Shown: positions 4,861 to 6,012 of the stretch, piece by piece
How positions within the stretch are numbered: position 1 is the stretch's first letter
Layout: each line of letters begins with the position of its first letter
From: Candidatus Zixiibacteriota bacterium
GTDB lineage: Bacteria > Zixibacteria > MSB-5A5 > GN15 > FEB-12
Reading direction: 5' to 3'
Length of the DNA stretch: 6,012 nucleotides
Assembly (NCBI GenBank): GCA_022570975.1
Contig: JACZYS010000159.1
Coordinates: 1 to 6,012, forward strand
Notes under the pieces: generated by a model
Database searches by the model: none
What the model was told of the DNA's origin: nothing
Seen by the model: only the letters and a program-made list of their open reading frames with translations
Translations under genes and position numbers: made by a program

Positions 4861-5925
4861 CTATCTGATTGTGCTTTGCAGAACTCTAAGCCAGTTTTTA
4901 TGGCTAATTTTTTCAAGGGAATCTTTGTCATATCCGTTTTCAGAAAAATATTCAACCAGCTTTTTCAGTCCGCAGACATCTTTTATCTCATCGGATATTC
5001 TTGCTCCATCAAAGTCTGAGCCAAAAGCAACATGGTCAACACCAACTCTTTCCACAAGGTAATCAAAATGCTTAAAATACTGTGAGAGCGGAGTATTCGT
5101 TTTTAAACTGCCCTCTCCTCTTATATCGTTGAGAGCAAGAGTTAATCCCACTACTCCGTTTGATTCTGCAATGGCATCAAGCTGTCTGTCAGTTAAGTTT
5201 CTTGCTGTTGCTGTGACAGAATTGGCGGCAGCGTGAGTAACTACAAGCGGTTTTGTGCTGATTTTTGCCGCATCCCAGAATCCTTTCTCGTTTAAGTGAG
5301 CCATATCTATTAGTATCCCTTGCTCATTGCAAACTTTAATGAGCTCTCTTCCGGAATCAGTCAGACCGGGACCGATATCCGGTGACGAAGGATATTTGAA
5401 AGGTACACCGTGACCAAAACAATTGTTCCGGCTCCAGACAATACCTATTGACCTCACGCCTAATTGAATTAATTCCGGAAGGTTACTTAAATCTTCTGAA
5501 ACAGCCTCGGCGCCCTCCAGATGAAGCAGCATGGCTACATTTTTATTGTTTATGGCCAACTTAATATCCTGAAACGACTCAACAATTTTTACTTCCCCGC
5601 CTGATTGCCGTTCAATCTCTCTGGCGCTTCTGATAATGTTCTTGGTGAACTTTAAAGCATATTTATGCTCAATTGGTTTTTCCATTTCATACTCGTAACT
5701 GGTTTCATTTTGAAAGATCGGCCTGGTGTTGATATCACGGCCGTTGGGATCATTGGGGACAAAAATTGCAAAAAACCCGCCAAAGAAATTACTCTTTTTC
5801 ATTCTGGGAAGATCTATATGTCCGTGGATGCTCTCTTTAAAAAAAGTTCTTCCCTTACTTTTTGATGGCAAATATAGCGCAAGTAAAGTATCATTGTGTC
5901 CGTCAAAGAAAGTGATATTCTTCAT
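4861..5925 (-). CDS. Membrane dipeptidase family (peptidase M19) zinc metallopeptidase
   Basis: A 354-residue enzyme expected to cleave dipeptides using two metal ions in a TIM-barrel amidohydrolase fold. The full motif set is present: His10-x-Asp12 in DGHNDTL near the N-terminus, Glu137 in LHLEGAEAV as bridging ligand, His210 in DMAHL, His231 in VVTHAAANS, Arg242 in ARNLTD, and the GSDFDG motif with Asp304. The spacings His210-His231 (21) and His231-Arg242 (11) match those of renal dipeptidase (198, 219, 230). At the position of the renal substrate-binding His152 this protein has Trp164 in a VWSRNN motif, a variant I recall from many bacterial members. There is no signal peptide, so it is probably cytoplasmic, with roles in peptide scavenging or cell-wall peptide turnover. 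Only a poor ribosome site (AAGCAG) precedes the ATG, but DGHND lies at the expected distance from the start. Confidence 0.93.
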   Translation of the reverse strand: MKNITFFDGHNDTLLALYLPSKSKGRTFFKESIHGHIDLPRMKKSNFFGGFFAIFVPNDPNGRDINTRPIFQNETSYEYEMEKPIEHKYALKFTKNIIRSAREIERQSGGEVKIVESFQDIKLAINNKNVAMLLHLEGAEAVSEDLSNLPELIQLGVRSIGIVWSRNNCFGHGVPFKYPSSPDIGPGLTDSGRELIKVCNEQGILIDMAHLNEKGFWDAAKISTKPLVVTHAAANSVTATARNLTDRQLDAIAESNGVVGLTLALNDIRGEGSLKTNTPLSQYFKHFDYLVERVGVDHVAFGSDFDGARISDEIKDVCGLKKLVEYFSENGYDKDSLEKISHKNWLRVLQSTIR

Positions 5926-5953
5926 CTGCTTATACTAATTAATGATTTAACGG

Positions 5954-6010
5954 TTAGGAAGTATAATAAAAGGCGCCGGGGAAGTTATCATCTGCTTTTT
6001 TGACTTTTCC
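5954..6010 (-). CDS. Possible C-terminal end of an upstream gene, runs off the right edge
   Basis: On the minus strand a frame enters from the window edge and ends at TAA (5954-5956), giving GKVKKADDNFPGAFYYTS before the stop. It would lie 28 bases upstream of the dipeptidase ATG, a spacing compatible with an operon. A second frame is also open to a stop at 5947-5949 (ending PAPFIILPNR), so the choice is uncertain. The first reads more like a soluble protein end. No function can be assigned, and both may be chance. Confidence 0.3.
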   Translation of the reverse strand, partial: GKVKKADDNFPGAFYYTS

Positions 6011-6012
6011 GC

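Noticed and set aside
4823..5062. Plus-strand open frame of 79 codons antisense to the dipeptidase
   Set aside because: It overlaps the dipeptidase 3' end, whose motifs are unmistakable on the other strand, and has no ribosome site.

Overview
The window reads as a piece of an uncultured environmental bacterium with moderate GC (low 40s per cent by eye). Most genes have clear Shine-Dalgarno sites (AAAGGAGG, GAAGGAGG, GGGAGG, AGAGG). The secreted protein with dockerin repeats ending in FKGG, next to a secreted DUF1028 protein, recalls lineages of the FCB group such as Zixibacteria. This placement comes from protein style only and is weak. One element at the left edge looks instead like a membrane protein N-terminus common in Patescibacteria, so the taxonomy is open.

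Left half, plus strand: a short minus-strand reading frame runs off the left edge (1-104). It is divergent from a secreted DUF1028 protein with C-terminal TPRs (196-1173). A gap of 143 bases with a plausible promoter follows, then a secreted dockerin-repeat protein with a GTG start (1317-2414). Both plus-strand products are predicted to be exported, so this half encodes envelope or extracellular functions.

Right half, minus strand, read from right to left: the possible end of an unidentified gene (about 5954-6010), an M19 membrane-dipeptidase-family metallopeptidase (4861-5925), an unassigned four-helix membrane protein with a large extracytoplasmic domain (3541-4740), and two paralogous proteins of about 137 residues with a possible STAS/SpoIIAA-like fold (3061-3474 and 2515-2931). 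The two halves converge at about 2415-2514, where no convincing terminator is visible.

The most interesting part is the membrane protein followed by the two small paralogues. These are about 40% identical without gaps and share very conserved blocks, but neither they nor the membrane protein match a family I can name with confidence. A membrane sensor or scaffold with small cytoplasmic partners is a reasonable hypothesis, but only an inference from gene order. The dipeptidase has all expected metal-ligand motifs and is probably an ordinary enzyme. No RNA genes, CRISPR arrays, insertion sequences or phage genes were seen.
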